Notes: generated by a model not told the origin, from the letters alone. A stretch of 64,000 bases of DNA from Platerodrilus igneus (GCA_036346225.1 JARFIW010001082.1:2542001-2606000); one strand, 5' to 3'. Counted from the stretch's first letter, positions 34,741 to 47,724 are shown. A program made the numbers and translations.

Positions 34741-35007
34741 TCATTGCGTGAAAAGATTTTGGCGTAGCCTGAGAAATATCCTCAATAGAAAATTGAGAAC
34801 AATTTTGTTTTTAAGTTCATTCCGTCAAATTTGCCCTTGTCATCTGGTGCGCCCGACTAATCTAAAAATTGTTACAGTTTTCGAATGCACATTTATCGAT
34901 TTTGATATTTCCTTTAACAATTCTGCGTTAACTTCAGATGAATTATTGACCGTCTCAATAGTATCTGCCCCGGTTGGCCATCGTGTCTGAGAAACATTTT
35001 TAAGTTG

Positions 35008-35770
35008 CTAAGAATTTTCGAATTTCTGCAGGCCACTTATTAGCTGAGAAAAACGCTTAGTGCTTTTTGTGAACAAAACGTACAATTCTTCAAAAATATC
35101 AAACATATTAGCTACAATTTCGCTAGAACTGACACTGTGCTCTACAGCAGTATTAACACGATGTTCCTGGCATGATACAAATGGTACACGGTGATCAACA
35201 ATATCCGATATCAAATTCTGTACGCCATTGAAGGCTCCATACCTTGAAGTTGCACGATCATATAAATGGAAAATTATTTTAGTAGAATTAATACCGGTAG
35301 AATTTATAATGTACATAATAGATATAGCCGTTCTAGATCCAGTTTTATCCAATATCTCTTTAATACTAACTAATCGTTCCTTAGGGCGCAAATCATTTCC
35401 AACTGTAGGAATTACCAACAACAGTATATATTTATGTGAACTATATGGAGTGGTTTCGGCCATGATAATATAAAAGAAACTATCGTCAATTTCTTGCTTT
35501 ATGGTTTCGAATATCATTGGCAATTAAAATAATAAATTCATTTTGTGACTTACTATTATTGATTTAGTAGTTCAACGTTGGGTTATGTCTAGCCGTGAGG
35601 TAGACAATTTGTTTCAAATTCCCAGTTTCATCATCCCCGAAACCTCTAACGGGTACACCTTGCTTAGCCAAAGTACATGGGATATCTAGAAGAATTTTGA
35701 TTACTTTTTTATTAAATGAAAAAATTCTCTCCTCTTCTAGCATGATTTTTCGCTTGTCTGAATCCAAAAA
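35008..35770 (-). pseudogene. second hAT (ZMYM1-like) transposase fragment
   Basis: Two consecutive frames on the minus strand, 35767-35564 (IKILLDIPCTLAKQGVPVRG, then NPTLNY) and 35523-35008, fit the family order. In the second, SFFYIIMAETTP corresponds to the DET block and DRATSRYGAFNGVQNLISDI to the RGQGYDGA...GVQ block. FVSCQEHRVNTAVEHSVSS corresponds to the HC-x-AHxLNL block, then DIFEELYVLFTKSTKRFSQL. Key DET and GYDGA residues are substituted. It comes from a different hAT element than the 27-kb copy. Confidence 0.6.
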
Positions 35771-38002
35771 GACGTCGACATGTTTTACTTTAAAAAAAAA
35801 TCAAATAGTCAGATTTTGCACTTTATATGCTTTTGACGAGAAATAACCATCTAAGTTTCCTTATACATTCTTTCCTTGACTCTTGATTTTACCCCAGGCT
35901 TTTATACCATCGCGTTATCAGGCTGCCTCGGATTTAGGAAAAAGACAACAGACAAGTAATAGGCTACGTGCTACGTTGTATTCCAAAAATTTGTATAAAC
36001 CATCTTGCATTATATTGGCCGTCCTGGGATGGATGTTTTGACAAAATAGGTTTATAAGGCCCAACTTGACTTAAATAATGCCTTTGATTATCATTATCAA
36101 TTACCTAGTTACATAATTTGTAGGAAAACAATGTCATCTGTCTGCAAACAGCCAAACCTAACCGCCAGTTGCGTCCTTGACTCGACTTGACCCTTGCGAT
36201 GAACATGGAATTGTAAAGCATCAACAACCTTTGCTCTCCACCTCGCACTTGTAGTTTCGTCACTTGTTTTGGATTAAATTCGAATGGTACATCTTCATAT
36301 GAAATTCCGTTAATCAAGTCCAAGTTTATGCCACGCCATTAGATATCTAGGAAACCTCTTTCGTTCAAGACGGTACCTTAGTAATCTAATTATTAAAATA
36401 ACTAAAGTTATTTGTTTTCAACCGTAACTGACAGCACTAGCCTGCTGTAAGTTTCTTTAAGTAAAACATTTTAAATCGAACTCGCTTCTTCGCAAGAATT
36501 CTTACTAAAAAGCCGATTCTTCGAAACGTCATTCTGCTTGCAAGTTCAACTCAACAAGAACCAGAAAAACCACGATGGCCTCGAGTATCGCGGTCGGACC
36601 TCGAATCCCTACTCCGTTCTAACTTGTTCTACGTGCACTAGAACTATATACTACCATAGATGTAGACGCTCCGTAATTAGGATTGCCTACCTATAAGGAT
36701 ATTAGCAGGATTTTACACTGCTACAGCACCACGCAAGTAATAATGTAATAATAATAATGCAAAATTATTAGTGAACTAACCGCTATAGTAAAGGTTCCTA
36801 GATTCTTTAATATTTGTTTTATAAAATGCAAAAAGGTGACAAAACAAAAACTTCTCTTTCTCCATTGTATTTATCCATTTATAAATACTTATTATCACAG
36901 TGACAATAACCGTTTTTTCTCTTCTTTAATTGATCCGTTTGGGTTTACAGTATATCATATTTTTGTTAAAAAAAAATTAAAATAGAAATCAGTTTTTACT
37001 TTCTACTTTCCAGGCCCGTATCTTTGTTATTAATATTAAGAACTTTTGACCGCATGTTTGTGGGAACCAAAAGTCTTATTTTTAGCTTAAGAATACGCTC
37101 CTAAAATATCTACATGTCGTTCAGTTACACTCTGTTTAACACAAGTCGTGTCTGATCTAAACCCTTCATCGTTTGAATTCTTTTTAAAAATGTCACCAGG
37201 GCCAGACCTAAACTCTAAAGTGTTGCGTGCAAAGATAAAAGTTTACGCTCCTTGGATACAAAAAAAAAGGTGGTATAATGTTAAATATTTTTAGTTTTAT
37301 CTATATCTTAGTAAAACACAAGATATATTAAAAAATAAACAACATTTTTATTAGCAAACATTTTAAAAACATAAATCTTCTAACTTTTAATTCAATAAAA
37401 TTTTAATTAATTAAGAAACATATTTACTGTTACTACGCTATTATTCTAATAATCTTATAGCAAATAATTTTTAATTATTTTCAACTTACGGCAAGAGTTA
37501 ATAAGATTTTCAAGGCAATGCTTAAATTAGAAGCAAAATTGTGAATTTTAAAACATTCAAAGGTGGGAACTCCTTTTCTTAAAGAAAACAACATGTCACG
37601 GTTAATTTATCTGAAAGTTCAGGTTCAGAACTATTTATAACAGAAGATTCTCCATGAGTTAAAATTTTCAAATCCTTGAAATATCCCAAAATTACGTAGT
37701 CCGAGTTCTCATCAGATTTTCGCCACATGGATCGTCCAATCGCAGTAGCGCTCTAAAAGGATGAGGTAAAGAGAGGTAAAATGATGATTAGGTTACTACA
37801 TCAAGAAACGCACACTAAACGACACTACGACCAAAACACAACTGCTCTAGTTGAACCCCGGTACAAAAGAGATGTAAACCGCCAAATGCATCTTAATATA
37901 TTCATAGACACTAACTACATCATTCTAAGCATATAATTTAACTATTAATTTATAACTTACTCGATGCCAGAGTCAAAAAACAAAGGAAATTACTTTTATT
38001 TT
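35771..38002. other. no recognised gene in 2.2 kb
   Basis: The frame 36105-36323 (minus) has no motif. A GC-richer patch at 36540-36640 contains no long frame. The rest is A/T-rich. Confidence 0.45.
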
Positions 38003-41000
38003 TAATCATCATCACTAGGTCTTCACTCCTGGAACTGGTTAGACGCGTACCCTCATTGTTTTCTATTCTGTGCTAACCTACACATTTCCCTGAAATTTCC
38101 ACAGTCTACATCTTTCACTATCTGCGTGCAATAGTCTGATCTAGGTCTACCTCTATCTCTTTTTTCCTATCTCTGCTTGTAATATATCCCGCACTATTCC
38201 CCAAAAATGCCTTAGAATATATCCTGCCCCTCTATTTCTCCTATATTTTTTGTTTTCCACAAACATCTTTATTGCCCTACTATCTCTGTAACCTTTTGTT
38301 ATTAACTTTGTCTGCCCGTGCTATCATCCTCATACATCTGAAGCACAACATCCCAAAAGGCTTATACTGTTTCTCTGTCTACTTCTCCTACTGCTCCTAT
38401 TTCATAACGGACTGTGCTGTGCTGCACACATGCTTTCAACCATTTTCTCCTTGTTTCTATGTTTGTTGTCTTTGAACATATCCGCTGCTTTTTCTTGTTA
38501 GATGCAGTTCGGTTCCCCTTCTATTGTTTACAAATTTATACCCTATTTCCCCAATATTCAGTAGTATTATATGTGAAGGAGGGTTTATAGTATTATCAAA
38601 TTTAAGTGCAATTATTTTTTCGTCATTAAGTTTTCCGTCTTGAAACTGGTTAGACGCGTACCTTCACTTATTTCTATTCTGAGCTAGCCTACACCGTTCC
38701 CTGCAAATCCCACAGCATAGATACAGCTCGGTTCCCCTTTTGTTGTTTCCTATTTATATGCCCTATTTCACCAAGATTCAGTGGTATGTGAAGGGGGTTA
38801 AGTGGTCTGTGGATACCAAGGATCCGCCGACACTTAGACATTTGCCGAATTAATAGTTTTCTACTAAATCCTTTCGCACAATTAACATTAGTTGAGAGTA
38901 TTGCAAAACCAACACCTGTGCTTGCTTATAATAATAATCAGGTTTAAGCACAGTTATTTTTTGTCATTAGATTTTCCACCTTGAAATTGGTGGACGCGTA
39001 CGTTCATTGATTTCTATTCTGAGCTAGGCTGCACATTTCCCTGAAATTCCCTCTCTCAGTATCTGTGTGCAATAGTCTAACCTAGGTCTGTTCCTATCCC
39101 TGCTTCTAATATATTCCGTACTATTCCCTCATGCCTTATTTTGTGGCCTATCATCCTATCTCTCCTATCTTTTACTGTATTCCACATACCTCTTTCTTCC
39201 CCATTTCTCGTACTGTCCAGGTTTCACAGCCATACAATGCTGTACTGCACACATATGCATTAAGCAATCTTTTCCTAGTTTCTACGTTTGTTGTCTTTGA
39301 ACACAGTAGTTGCTTTTTCTTGTTAAATGTAGCACGATCTTGTGCTAATCTTTTGCGCTCTTCCCATCTTGCGATATTTGTCTTCCTAGGTAGCAAAAAT
39401 TCTTAACCTCTTGTAAGTTCTGGTTACTTATTTGTATTCTAGTTTTTAATTTATTTTACCTTCCTCTGCATAGTAGTACTTTAGTTTGTTTTTTTCAAAT
39501 TTTCATACCGTATCAGTCTGTTCGAACTGTTTCCATTTCATTAAGAGCAGCTTCTAACTCTTGTTTGGTAGATGCTAATACCGCTATATCATCTGCAAAT
39601 ATATGCTTGGCCCTGCATAATAATTCCAAATGTTTTCTTGCATTTGACAGTATTTAGTGCCTCTTCGAAGTACAAGTTAAAAATTAATGGTGATAGGGTA
39701 CATCCATGCCTCACCCCTTTTCTATTATTTGCTTCCCTACGTTCCTGCTCTAAATCTATTACCGCTGTTTGCTCTTTGTATAAGCAATGTACTATCCGCT
39801 ATCCCTAAAACTCATTCCAATCTTTTCGACTATTTCGAACACTTTTTTCCATTTTACATCGTCGAATACTTCTTCCAGATCTACAAACCCTATATGCACG
39901 CTTTCCCCTTTTCTATTATCTCCTCCATTATGACCCTCGGAGCTAAAATGGCCTTCCGTATTCCCCTATTTCGCCTAAACCCAAATTGATCTTCTTCTAG
40001 CATTTTTTTAGCTCGTTTATCCATTCGTCTTTGTACAGTTCTAGTTAATATTTATTGGCACGTGTGCTGCCAAACTTATTGTTCGAAAATTTTCACATAT
40101 ATTCGAGCCTCTCTTTTTTGGTATAGTGACTATGATGTTAAGTTTGAAATTTTTGGGTATCTCGCCTGTCTCATTCATATAGCTTACAAGTAAGAAGTGA
40201 CGTCCTTTTACTGCTTGTCTAACGGCTTTTAGAGTTTCCGCTTGCACCTTGTCTGTACCCGGTGCCTTACCATTTTTCAGACTCTTTAATGCTAATTCAA
40301 ACTCATCTCTAAGTATAGGATATCCCAAGTCATACTTTTCAATGTCTAATCCCTGTTCTAATGCTGTTAATTCCTCTCCTGCATATAAATTCCCTATATA
40401 TTCTTGCCATCTATCCACTTTCTCTACATTTTCTATAATGACGTTTTCCTTATATTTTTGATTTACGGTTCTATATCCCTAAAATTCATTCTAATTAGTT
40501 TGTATGCTTCGTTTGTCTTTCCTATTTTCATCTTAGTTTGTACCTGTTGGCACTTTTTATCAATCCATTGTTCTATAGCTTTCCTGTATTTGCGAATAAT
40601 TTCCCATTTTCCGGCTTTGTATCTCTGTTTTCCTGTTTCATCTGATCTATTTTTGTATTTTCGTATTTCGTCTATTAGATTCAGGATATCCTTTGTTTTC
40701 CATGGTTTATTATTTTCTTTTTCTGTATACCCCATAATATCTGTGGCCCCCATGTCTCAGAGGGATTTATTGTTATTCCACTCTGTTTCTACTTCCTTAA
40801 TAAAAGAAATTTTTCTGATATCTTTCAGCAATTCATTTGACTTTTTTTCAAATCTTTCGTGGCTATCTATATCTTTTAGTTTTTCAAAGTCAAAATGCCT
40901 TTTTCCGTTTCTCATTTCAAATTTTTTAATTTAAGAGCGGCCTTCATAAATACGATGTTGTGGTCAGCGTCAATATCTGCTTCTGCGTAGCTTCTACAGT

Positions 41001-41578
41001 CTTTTACTTGATTCCTAAACCGTTGTCTATCAAGAATGTGATCTATTTGATATCTTCCTGTATCTCCTGACATCTTCCACGTGTATCGTCTTCTAGCATG
41101 ATGTTGAAATAATGTGTTTGTGATGGTTCAATTGTTCTTGTCGCAAAATTCTACCAAGCTACTTCCCCTGTCATTTCTCGTGCCTAAACCAAATAACCTA
41201 CTACCTCTCCTTCCCTACCCTCACCTATGAATGCATTAAAATCCCCCGTAATTATTAAATTTTCATGTTCTTTACGAATCTTAGTATGTCTTCGATATGT
41301 TTGTAGATCGCCTCTACCTATTCCTCACTATAGCTAGAATAGTCTTTCGTTCTCTTGTAAGTAGTTTTCTACACATTGTCCTATCTTTTTTGCATAACTA
41401 TTCCCACGCCCGAGTTTTTTCTTCTGTATGAATTACGCTAAAGTCTACACTCAAAAAATCCCCCTCCCCTGGCCAGCGAACTTCGTTGATTCTTACTATG
41501 TCTAGTGCTAACCTATCCATTTCAATTTTTAAGTTCTCTAGCTTACCTACTTGCTTCATGATTCTGACATTTACTAAA
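38003..41578 (-). mobile_element. LINE copy 2
   Basis: Same family and orientation as copy 1, with the tail at 38003 (ATCATCATCAC on the + strand). The endonuclease is decayed (41578-40740), the linker frame 40753-40463 (YTEKENNKPWKTKDILNLID) is preserved, and RT entry is at 40418-40041 (NGKAPGTDKVQAETLK). Catalytic FADD box at 39588-39599 is intact in sequence, then the C-terminal frame 39396-39172 (NVETRKRLLNAYVCSTALYG). It is many times frameshifted, yet keeps the palm that copy 1 lost, and the site that is occupied by the MITE in copy 1. Confidence 0.8.
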
Positions 41579-41599
41579 ACTAAATGTTTAATTGGAATG

Positions 41600-41995
41600 A
41601 TACCTTACTACCGTATCTTCGTACCTGACTTATCTACTATCTCTGTTCCTATTACCGCTTTAATTAAAAATAAAAAGGAAAAGGCAATTTATTGATTGGA
41701 TTTGTGATACACAAGAAGCTTTTCATCACATAAAACGTTTGATTACATTTGCTCCCATTTTGATTCCACCTACTAATTTCGAAGAAACATTTTATATTCA
41801 AACTGATGCCGCACTTACTGGCTCAGGTGCCGTTTTATTTCAAGAAAAAGATTGTTTAGAACACCTTATCGCTTATACAAGTTGTACTTTAATTACTGCC
41901 GAATAAAAATATTCCGCTACAGAAATGGAAGTTTTCGGTGTAATCTTTGGAATTGGAAAACTCAGGGGTTATGTCGAAGGAAGAATGGGTCACAA
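41600..41995 (+). pseudogene. gypsy RT-RNase H fragment (different family from the 29-34 kb relic)
   Basis: The frames read YYRIFVPDLSTISVPITALI, then EAFHHIKRLITFAPILIPP, FYIQTDAALTGSGAVLF, LIAYTSCTL, YSATEMEVFGVIFGIGKLR and GYVEG. This is the RT connection plus the first half of a Ty3/gypsy RNase H, with stops after TAE and near 41690. It adjoins LINE copy 2, and nothing else of the element remains. Confidence 0.7.
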
Positions 41996-42369
41996 GGTAG
42001 GGTGCCAATCAAAATTTTAAAATGAGGACAGTTGTGACGGAGGATGAAACAACCAACGTTGATGATTTTGGTACTTCTTGTAAAAGTTTATGAGTTTTTT
42101 ATTGAAATTGTATTTATATAAAATGAAAATTTATTAAACTAATGGCTAGTTTTGTAATGAAAGCACTGAATAAATTACCAACATTATTTAATTATTATTG
42201 AATGCAGCGATGGATTAAAAAAATATCTAAGGAGACGGCAATCATGTGATTTTATTTGCAATTTTACTTTTAATTTACTTGCAACTGTATTAAGTTGATA
42301 AAAGGTACAAGTTTCTACTATCACTTTGAACAATTCCATCTTCTTCTTAAACCGCTATATAATGTAGTA

Positions 42370-43851
42370 TAGGTCTTTCAAAATCTCATGGGCTGCGAGA
42401 TGCGCAATGAAGGAAGCGAGAGGTATCGTATAAAAAGAAAGAACAATACAATATAAGTGCAATCTAAAAACATTTATTTTCCGGATTCGTATTCTGAATT
42501 AACCAACCTGTAACCTATGTAAATTGCATAACCAGTAATTTATTAACTTATAAATGACAAAATTATATTTTGTGTGCGGAACCTGTAACTTTTTTGGTGT
42601 ACTATTTGTTCTTTTTTGGGTTAGGTATCTGTGCGTGTGCAGATGAAAATAGACAGGCTAATTTTTTAAAACTCTTGACAGCCAAAATAATGCCCTCTTA
42701 TTATTTTTTATGGATGCATATTTCATAGAAATTTAATCTGAAAAATCAAAAACTCAATATTACTGCCAGAGTCCCTATGTCCAACATTAATAATTAGAGA
42801 TTTAGCGAGTTTGTCAATTATGCCATCTGTTACAAGCTTTATTATTACGGTGGTGCTATATCTTTTGCATCCGATAAAGATGATCAATTTTAAATATTGG
42901 AATACATTTATTGATAAATAATTACAAGTCAAACTGTTTAAAAATTGTTATCTGTCAACCTGTACCTGCTGGATCCTTTTCTTTATATTAGCTTAATTGT
43001 ATTGTAACTATAGCGATAACTGACCACAGGTACTTATATTTTATGTACAATTACTAAAGACGAAATAAGAACTAAACCAAATTTTGAGCGTTTCAAGTTT
43101 TATTGATACTCACGCTAAAATTTACCTTAAAGGTTACAGTAGAGCGTGATCAAATTTAATACTAAACAAGCAACTTACATGTGTTTATCATAACTGCAAT
43201 ATAAGTTTTTCAACGATTCAAGCAGTATTATATAAATTAAGAATTTCTTTAGTTCTGTTTTTTATGTGACGTTATTTTTATGTCATGTGCCTTCTATCTT
43301 TTTAATTATTTTTCTAAGCTGTCGACATGCCAACATCATCTAAGCTGCACACATCAATGTTTGCTTATCAATGACATGATTAATGCACTGCATCCAATTA
43401 TCACTAGTAACATTCTACCACAAACGGTTATCAAAAAAGTTTTAACAGTATAGTTATTTAATATTAATATTTTGTGCGACTTCATCTTCAACTTGAGTAT
43501 CGCTAACCAACAGTGTTACAATATTGTCTATTATATTTTAGTTACCTATTCCCTTTCCACTAGGTTTCAACAATATCTTAAGCAAACTAGTTTTGTTGCT
43601 TTTCATAGTATGTATTTGTCTCATGAAATGGCCAAAAAAGGCAAACTGATTTAATAATAACAATTGATATGTTCTATTATTGTCGAGCAATAATTCAAAT
43701 GTATACAAAAACAAATAAGTCCAAAAAGTTTAAATTATGCTTTAATAGTCATAAAATATGTATAAAATACAAAATTCATTTTTATATAAACTAAACTATG
43801 TTTGAAAGATAACTTAATATTAATATGATGATAGTGGCATGCAGCCTAAAG
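42370..43851. other. non-coding left part of the Tc1-like element
   Basis: No supportable frame. The stretches 42723-42932 (minus) and 43472-43654 (plus) are open but unrecognisable. Confidence 0.5.
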
Positions 43852-44206
43852 TCATTCATCACTAACACTACGTTCATCAGAAGTTGCATATAAATCTGAT
43901 CCTTCCAAATCTTCATCAAGTCTGATAATTATATCATCAATATCGTCCATTATATATTCTCTTTTCAGATACTCGTCTTCAATTTTTTCAAGATGTGAAC
44001 AAATATATTCCCAATCTTTAACACCAATGACATTAAACTTGTCCTCTGCTATTTTTCTTACATCTTTTAACTTGAAAGTTGTATTGTGTGCAGCAACAAA
44101 GTTTTTAACGGATACCCATATTTTTTCAATTGGGTTTAACTCTGGATCATAAGGTGGTAGACGAAGGACGACATGCCCATATTGTTCTAAAAGTGCATCG
44201 ACAACA
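43852..44206 (-). pseudogene. Tc1-like transposase, C-terminal part
   Basis: The frame reads YVVDALLEQYGHVVLRLPPY and then DPELNPIEKIWVSVKNFV; the Glu in NPIE is the third catalytic acid of DDE_3-type transposases. A polar, acidic tail ends with a stop at 43852. It continues across the BEL element from the N-terminal part at 51210-52188. Removing the insert and one TACGT copy rejoins the frame at KTYVVDALL. Confidence 0.8.
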
Positions 44207-44211
44207 TACGT
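44207..44211. repeat. BEL/Pao target duplication (left)
   Basis: TACGT immediately precedes the 5' LTR. The partner is at 51205-51209. Confidence 0.85.
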
Positions 44212-44402
44212 TGTGTAAAATATTGCAGGCCTTCTGCGTGCGTCGATGGACCTAAGGGTAGTAGAGGGAGTAAGTAAGGGGTTACTGTAACTTGTTCAGA
44301 GATATAGAGCAACGTAAGAAGCTTTCATGATGTGTAGTCGCTTAGCTTGATTTATATTTAAATAAACCTTTCTTTAAACTTGATGTTGTTTATTACATTA
44401 CA
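44212..44402 (+). repeat. BEL/Pao 5' LTR, 191 bp
   Basis: Starts TGTGTAAAATATT and ends TTACA. AATAAACC near 44371 may serve as polyA signal. It is followed by the primer-binding region (TTTGGTGCGGAAACACGGGA). Confidence 0.9.
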
Positions 44403-45143
44403 ACAACTTTGGTGCGGAAACACGGGAACTGGTGATAAATATAAACGAGTTTTAACGTAAATATTCGGAATAACGGAACGTGAACGCGAATATTTAACAG
44501 ACGGCTATACTATCCAGGCTTCATGATGGAACAAGTAAAACTGACAATCTGTAGAACGCACTTAACTAAAACAGTTAATAATATAAATTCTATGCTAGAA
44601 AATAGTTTCAATGTTGAAGACATTTATACAGCTATATCAAAGTTAAAGCTTGCGAGTGACAATCTGAAAGAAATTGATAACCAAATTGAACCTCTGCTTA
44701 AAGAAAATCTAGAGGACGAGTTAATGAAAAGGTGTGAATATGAAGAGGTTTCTGTAGCTACGATGTCTAAGTTGGAATTTAGATTAAAACTCCCAGAAAG
44801 ATTGCAGATAGAGGTTGACTCGAATTTAACGAATACGGTACCAGTAAGTAACGAAGCAAGTAGGCCGTCCTTTACGTCAGTGAAGCTTCAACGTGTACAG
44901 TTAGCAAAGTATGATGGTACTGCAAAGGATTGTTCCTTTCTGGGAACAATTCAGAAGTATGGTCCACGACAATCAACAATTAACGAACGGAGATCGATTC
45001 AACTACCTGCGAATGTTTGTCACGGGAAGGGCCGCTGAAGCAATTGAGGGATTTCCTCCATCTGGAGCATTCTATGAAGAAGCTTTGAATATATTAAAAG
45101 ATCAATTTGGAAATGGGGAACGGTTAATTGAACAATATATTGA

Positions 45144-45158
45144 TAGGATTATGAAAAT
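45144..45158. repeat. 15-bp target duplication of the Penelope-like insertion
   Basis: TAGGATTATGAAAAT is present here and at 47839-47853. Confidence 0.85.
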
Positions 45159-45201
45159 AAAATTAAATAAAAACCCTTAACCATAAAAAATATTTAAATT
45201 A

Positions 45202-45244
45202 CTAGATACGTATTTCGACCACTATGTGGTCACCATCAGTAGGA
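45202..45244 (-). ncRNA. hammerhead-ribozyme-like motif, left copy (core changed)
   Basis: On the minus strand CTACTGATGG is followed by TGACCACATAGTGGTC, GAAA, TACGTATC and TAG. Compared with the right copy, the core CTGATGA has become CTGATGG, so cleavage is doubtful. Stem II (GACCAC/GTGGTC) is preserved. Confidence 0.55.
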
Positions 45245-45490
45245 AAAAAACAAATTAGCTGTTGTTCTGGAACACTTCAGAGGATATTCTCCTCACCACT
45301 TAGGCTGAAGTGAACCTTTCCAACCTATAATTTACTATATTGTTGCTTTAAACACTATCGAGGATATTCTCCTCACCCGCAGGCTGGTGTTCTCAACAAC
45401 AAACAAGTGAATTGTGACATTATAACTTAAATCTACTTAATTTATACTAATTCTAAATCTACTGAAGCGGAACCAACTAATCTTGCTTTC

Positions 45491-46081
45491 TCATTGGTTG
45501 TTGACCAATAGGGAAAGCAAAGCAGATGACTCTATTGGCCCTTTATCGGTGTTTAAGAGGGGTCCTTTATGTTTAACAATTTTAATTGATTCATAGGCAT
45601 TTAAGGAGGAAAATGTTGGTACCGCTTTTAACAATTTAACATTTTCTAGTTTAACGGGGTGGCTGGTTTCAAATATATGTTTGACGACCTGAGACCTTTC
45701 ATATTTACCATATTTGAAGTGAGCAATGTGTTCTTTAAATCTTGTTGTTATATTCCTCTTGGTCTGACCAATATATTTTTGAAAACACCCTGGCCCTGCA
45801 CAACTAATTTCATAAATCCCCGACTTTTGCAATTTTTCCACCTTGTCTTTTGGATTACCTAGCAAATCTTTAATTTTATTAGTATTAGTGAAAGCAATTT
45901 TGAAATTATACTGTTTGAATATTTTATCAAGACCCTTTGTGGTTTTGTGAAACGGAAGTTTAACATATTTAACATTATCGTTAGAGGTGGTTGATTGCAA
46001 AGTCGTTGATTTACGGATGTTTATCCTATTTTTACACTTTCTAAAAATATTATCTATAATATCAGAAGAGAAACAAACCAT
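45491..46081 (-). CDS. Penelope-like GIY-YIG endonuclease region
   Basis: An open frame of 196 codons. KSGIYEISC (residues 86-94), then CAGPGC and KYIGQTKRN (102-110), give the GIY-YIG nuclease core. The paired Cys (94, 99) and later His residues (EHIAHF, KHIFETSHP) fit the CCHH metal-binding addition characteristic of Penelope-like elements. The nuclease nicks target DNA for retrotransposition. The frame is intact but separated from its RT by a frameshift/stop region (46082-46162). Confidence 0.8.
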   Translation of the reverse strand: MVCFSSDIIDNIFRKCKNRINIRKSTTLQSTTSNDNVKYVKLPFHKTTKGLDKIFKQYNFKIAFTNTNKIKDLLGNPKDKVEKLQKSGIYEISCAGPGCFQKYIGQTKRNITTRFKEHIAHFKYGKYERSQVVKHIFETSHPVKLENVKLLKAVPTFSSLNAYESIKIVKHKGPLLNTDKGPIESSALLSLLVNNQ

Positions 46082-46162
46082 TGTAATTCGCTATTTGTTT
46101 AATAAGAGCAAATTCCTTATTAAATCTGTTTTTATTTAAAGTGAAAATCAATAATCTATTAA

Positions 46163-46885
46163 TTAAAAGTTAAATGAAGCCAACTTATGTTGTATGCTAT
46201 GATTAGAGGAAGACAAAATAAAGCGATTTACATTGGTTTCTTTTCTATAAATGTCAAATTCTAATTTATTACCATTTCTAATTACTAATGTATCTAAAAA
46301 GGGTAATTGTCCATTATTCTCTAGTTCATACGTAAATTTTATGCTTTGAAATTTTGAATTCATTTCTTTAAGAAAATCATCAACATTTGATTTAGAAGTG
46401 TCAAAAACTACAAAAATATCATCCACGTACCTTAACCATATTCTTGGGACGTATTTGGAGTTTTCTTTTAACTCGGTTTCAAAACGAGACATAAATAAAT
46501 TTGCTATGAAGGTGATAAGCTATTTCCCATTGCTGTGCCTTCATGTTGTTCGTACAACTTGTTGTTGAATTGAAAACAGTTCTGGGACATGCAATGCGAA
46601 ACAAGCGATATAGTCCTCAACTTTATCATCATCAATATCACTATCTGTAAGAACATCCTTTAAATATGTTAAAGTACGTGGTATTGGAACACTAGGGAAT
46701 AATGAACTGACATCAAATGAAATTAAGATTTCGTTCTCTTCTAATGTGATATTTTAATTTTATTAATGAACTCTAAAGAGTTTTGTACAGACAAACTATT
46801 AAACTTTAAATTCTTAAATTCATTTGACAGCCATCGTGATAAATAGTAAGTCGGTGAGTTGATACCTGAAACTATTGGTCTCATC
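46163..46885 (-). pseudogene. Penelope-like reverse transcriptase (left copy)
   Basis: The frame 46492-46163 holds RIWLRYVDDIFVVF with the catalytic Asp pair (residues 24-25), then NGQLPFLDTLVIRNG and NRFILSSSNHSIQHKLASF. Upstream, broken frames up to the palindrome centre keep PSVPIPRTLTYLKDVLTDSD and FIANLFMSRFETELKE equivalents. The N-terminal RT portion is absent, cut at the palindrome centre. Confidence 0.75.
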
Positions 46886-46892
46886 GATTTGT

Positions 46893-47500
46893 GATGAGAC
46901 CAATAGTTTCAGGTATCAACTCACCGACTTACTATTTATCACGATGGCTGTCAAATGAATTTAAGAATTTAAAGTTTAATAGTTTGTCTGTACAAAACTC
47001 TTTAGAGTTCATTAATAAAATTAAAATATCACATTAGAAGAGAACGAAATTCAATTTCATTTGATGTCAGTTCATTATTCCTAGTGTTCCAATACCACGT
47101 ACTTAACATATTTAAAGGATGTTCTTATAGATAGTGATATTGATGATGATAAAGTTGAGGACTATATCGCTTGTTTCGCATTGCATGTCCCAGAACTGTT
47201 TTCAATTCAACAACAAGTTGTAATGAACAACATGAAGGCACAGCAATGGGAAATAGCTATCACCTTTCATAGCAAAACATATCGCCAAACATATATTTGA
47301 AACCAGCCACCCCGTTAAACTAGAAAATGTTAAATTGTTAAAAGCGGTACCAACGTTTTCCTCCTTAAATGCCTATGAATCAATTAAAATTGTTAAACAT
47401 AAAGGACCCCTCTTAAACACCGATAAAGGGCCAATAGAGTCATCTGCTTTGCTTTCCCTATTGGTCAACAACCAATGAGAAAGCAAGATTAGTTGGTTCC
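46893..47500 (+). pseudogene. Penelope-like RT/endonuclease remnant (right copy)
   Basis: This mirrors 46885-46500 (RT) with small indels. At ~47276 it jumps to the endonuclease C-terminus, mirroring 45490-45690 (KHIFETSHPVKLENVKLLKA to the end). The GIY-YIG catalytic core is therefore missing in this copy. Confidence 0.75.
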
Positions 47501-47724
47501 GCTTCAGTAGATTTAGAATTAGTATAAATTAAGTAGATTTAAGTTATAATGTCACAATTCACTTGTTTGTTGTTGAGAACACCAGCCTGCGGGTGAGGAG
47601 AATATCCTCGATAGTGTTTAAAGCAACAATATAGTAAATTATAGGTTGGAAAGGTTCACTTTAGCCTAAGTGGTGAGGAGAATATCCTCTGAAGTGTTCC
47701 AGAACAACAGCTAATTTTTTTTTT

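Larger units (their letters stand above)
29215..34850 (+). mobile_element. gypsy (Ty3) LTR retrotransposon relic, internal region
   Basis: The order is primer-binding-site-like TGGCGCCCATACG (29215), gag (29435-30755), protease trace (~30946-31180), reverse transcriptase (31350-31620 and 33606-34190) and RNase H (34190-34730), as expected for Ty3/gypsy. Integrase is missing: the sequence after RNase H passes directly into unrelated DNA and then into a hAT relic. The RT is split by a ~2-kb insert. The motif GCGCCCGACT...AAAAATTGTT near the primer site recurs at 34848-34875, perhaps a trace of the 3' LTR. Confidence 0.75.

Noticed and set aside
35228..35473. 81-codon plus ORF
   Set aside because: Antisense of the second hAT transposase fragment.
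40249..40934. plus-strand ORFs over LINE copy 2
   Set aside because: Antisense shadows of the minus-strand LINE protein.
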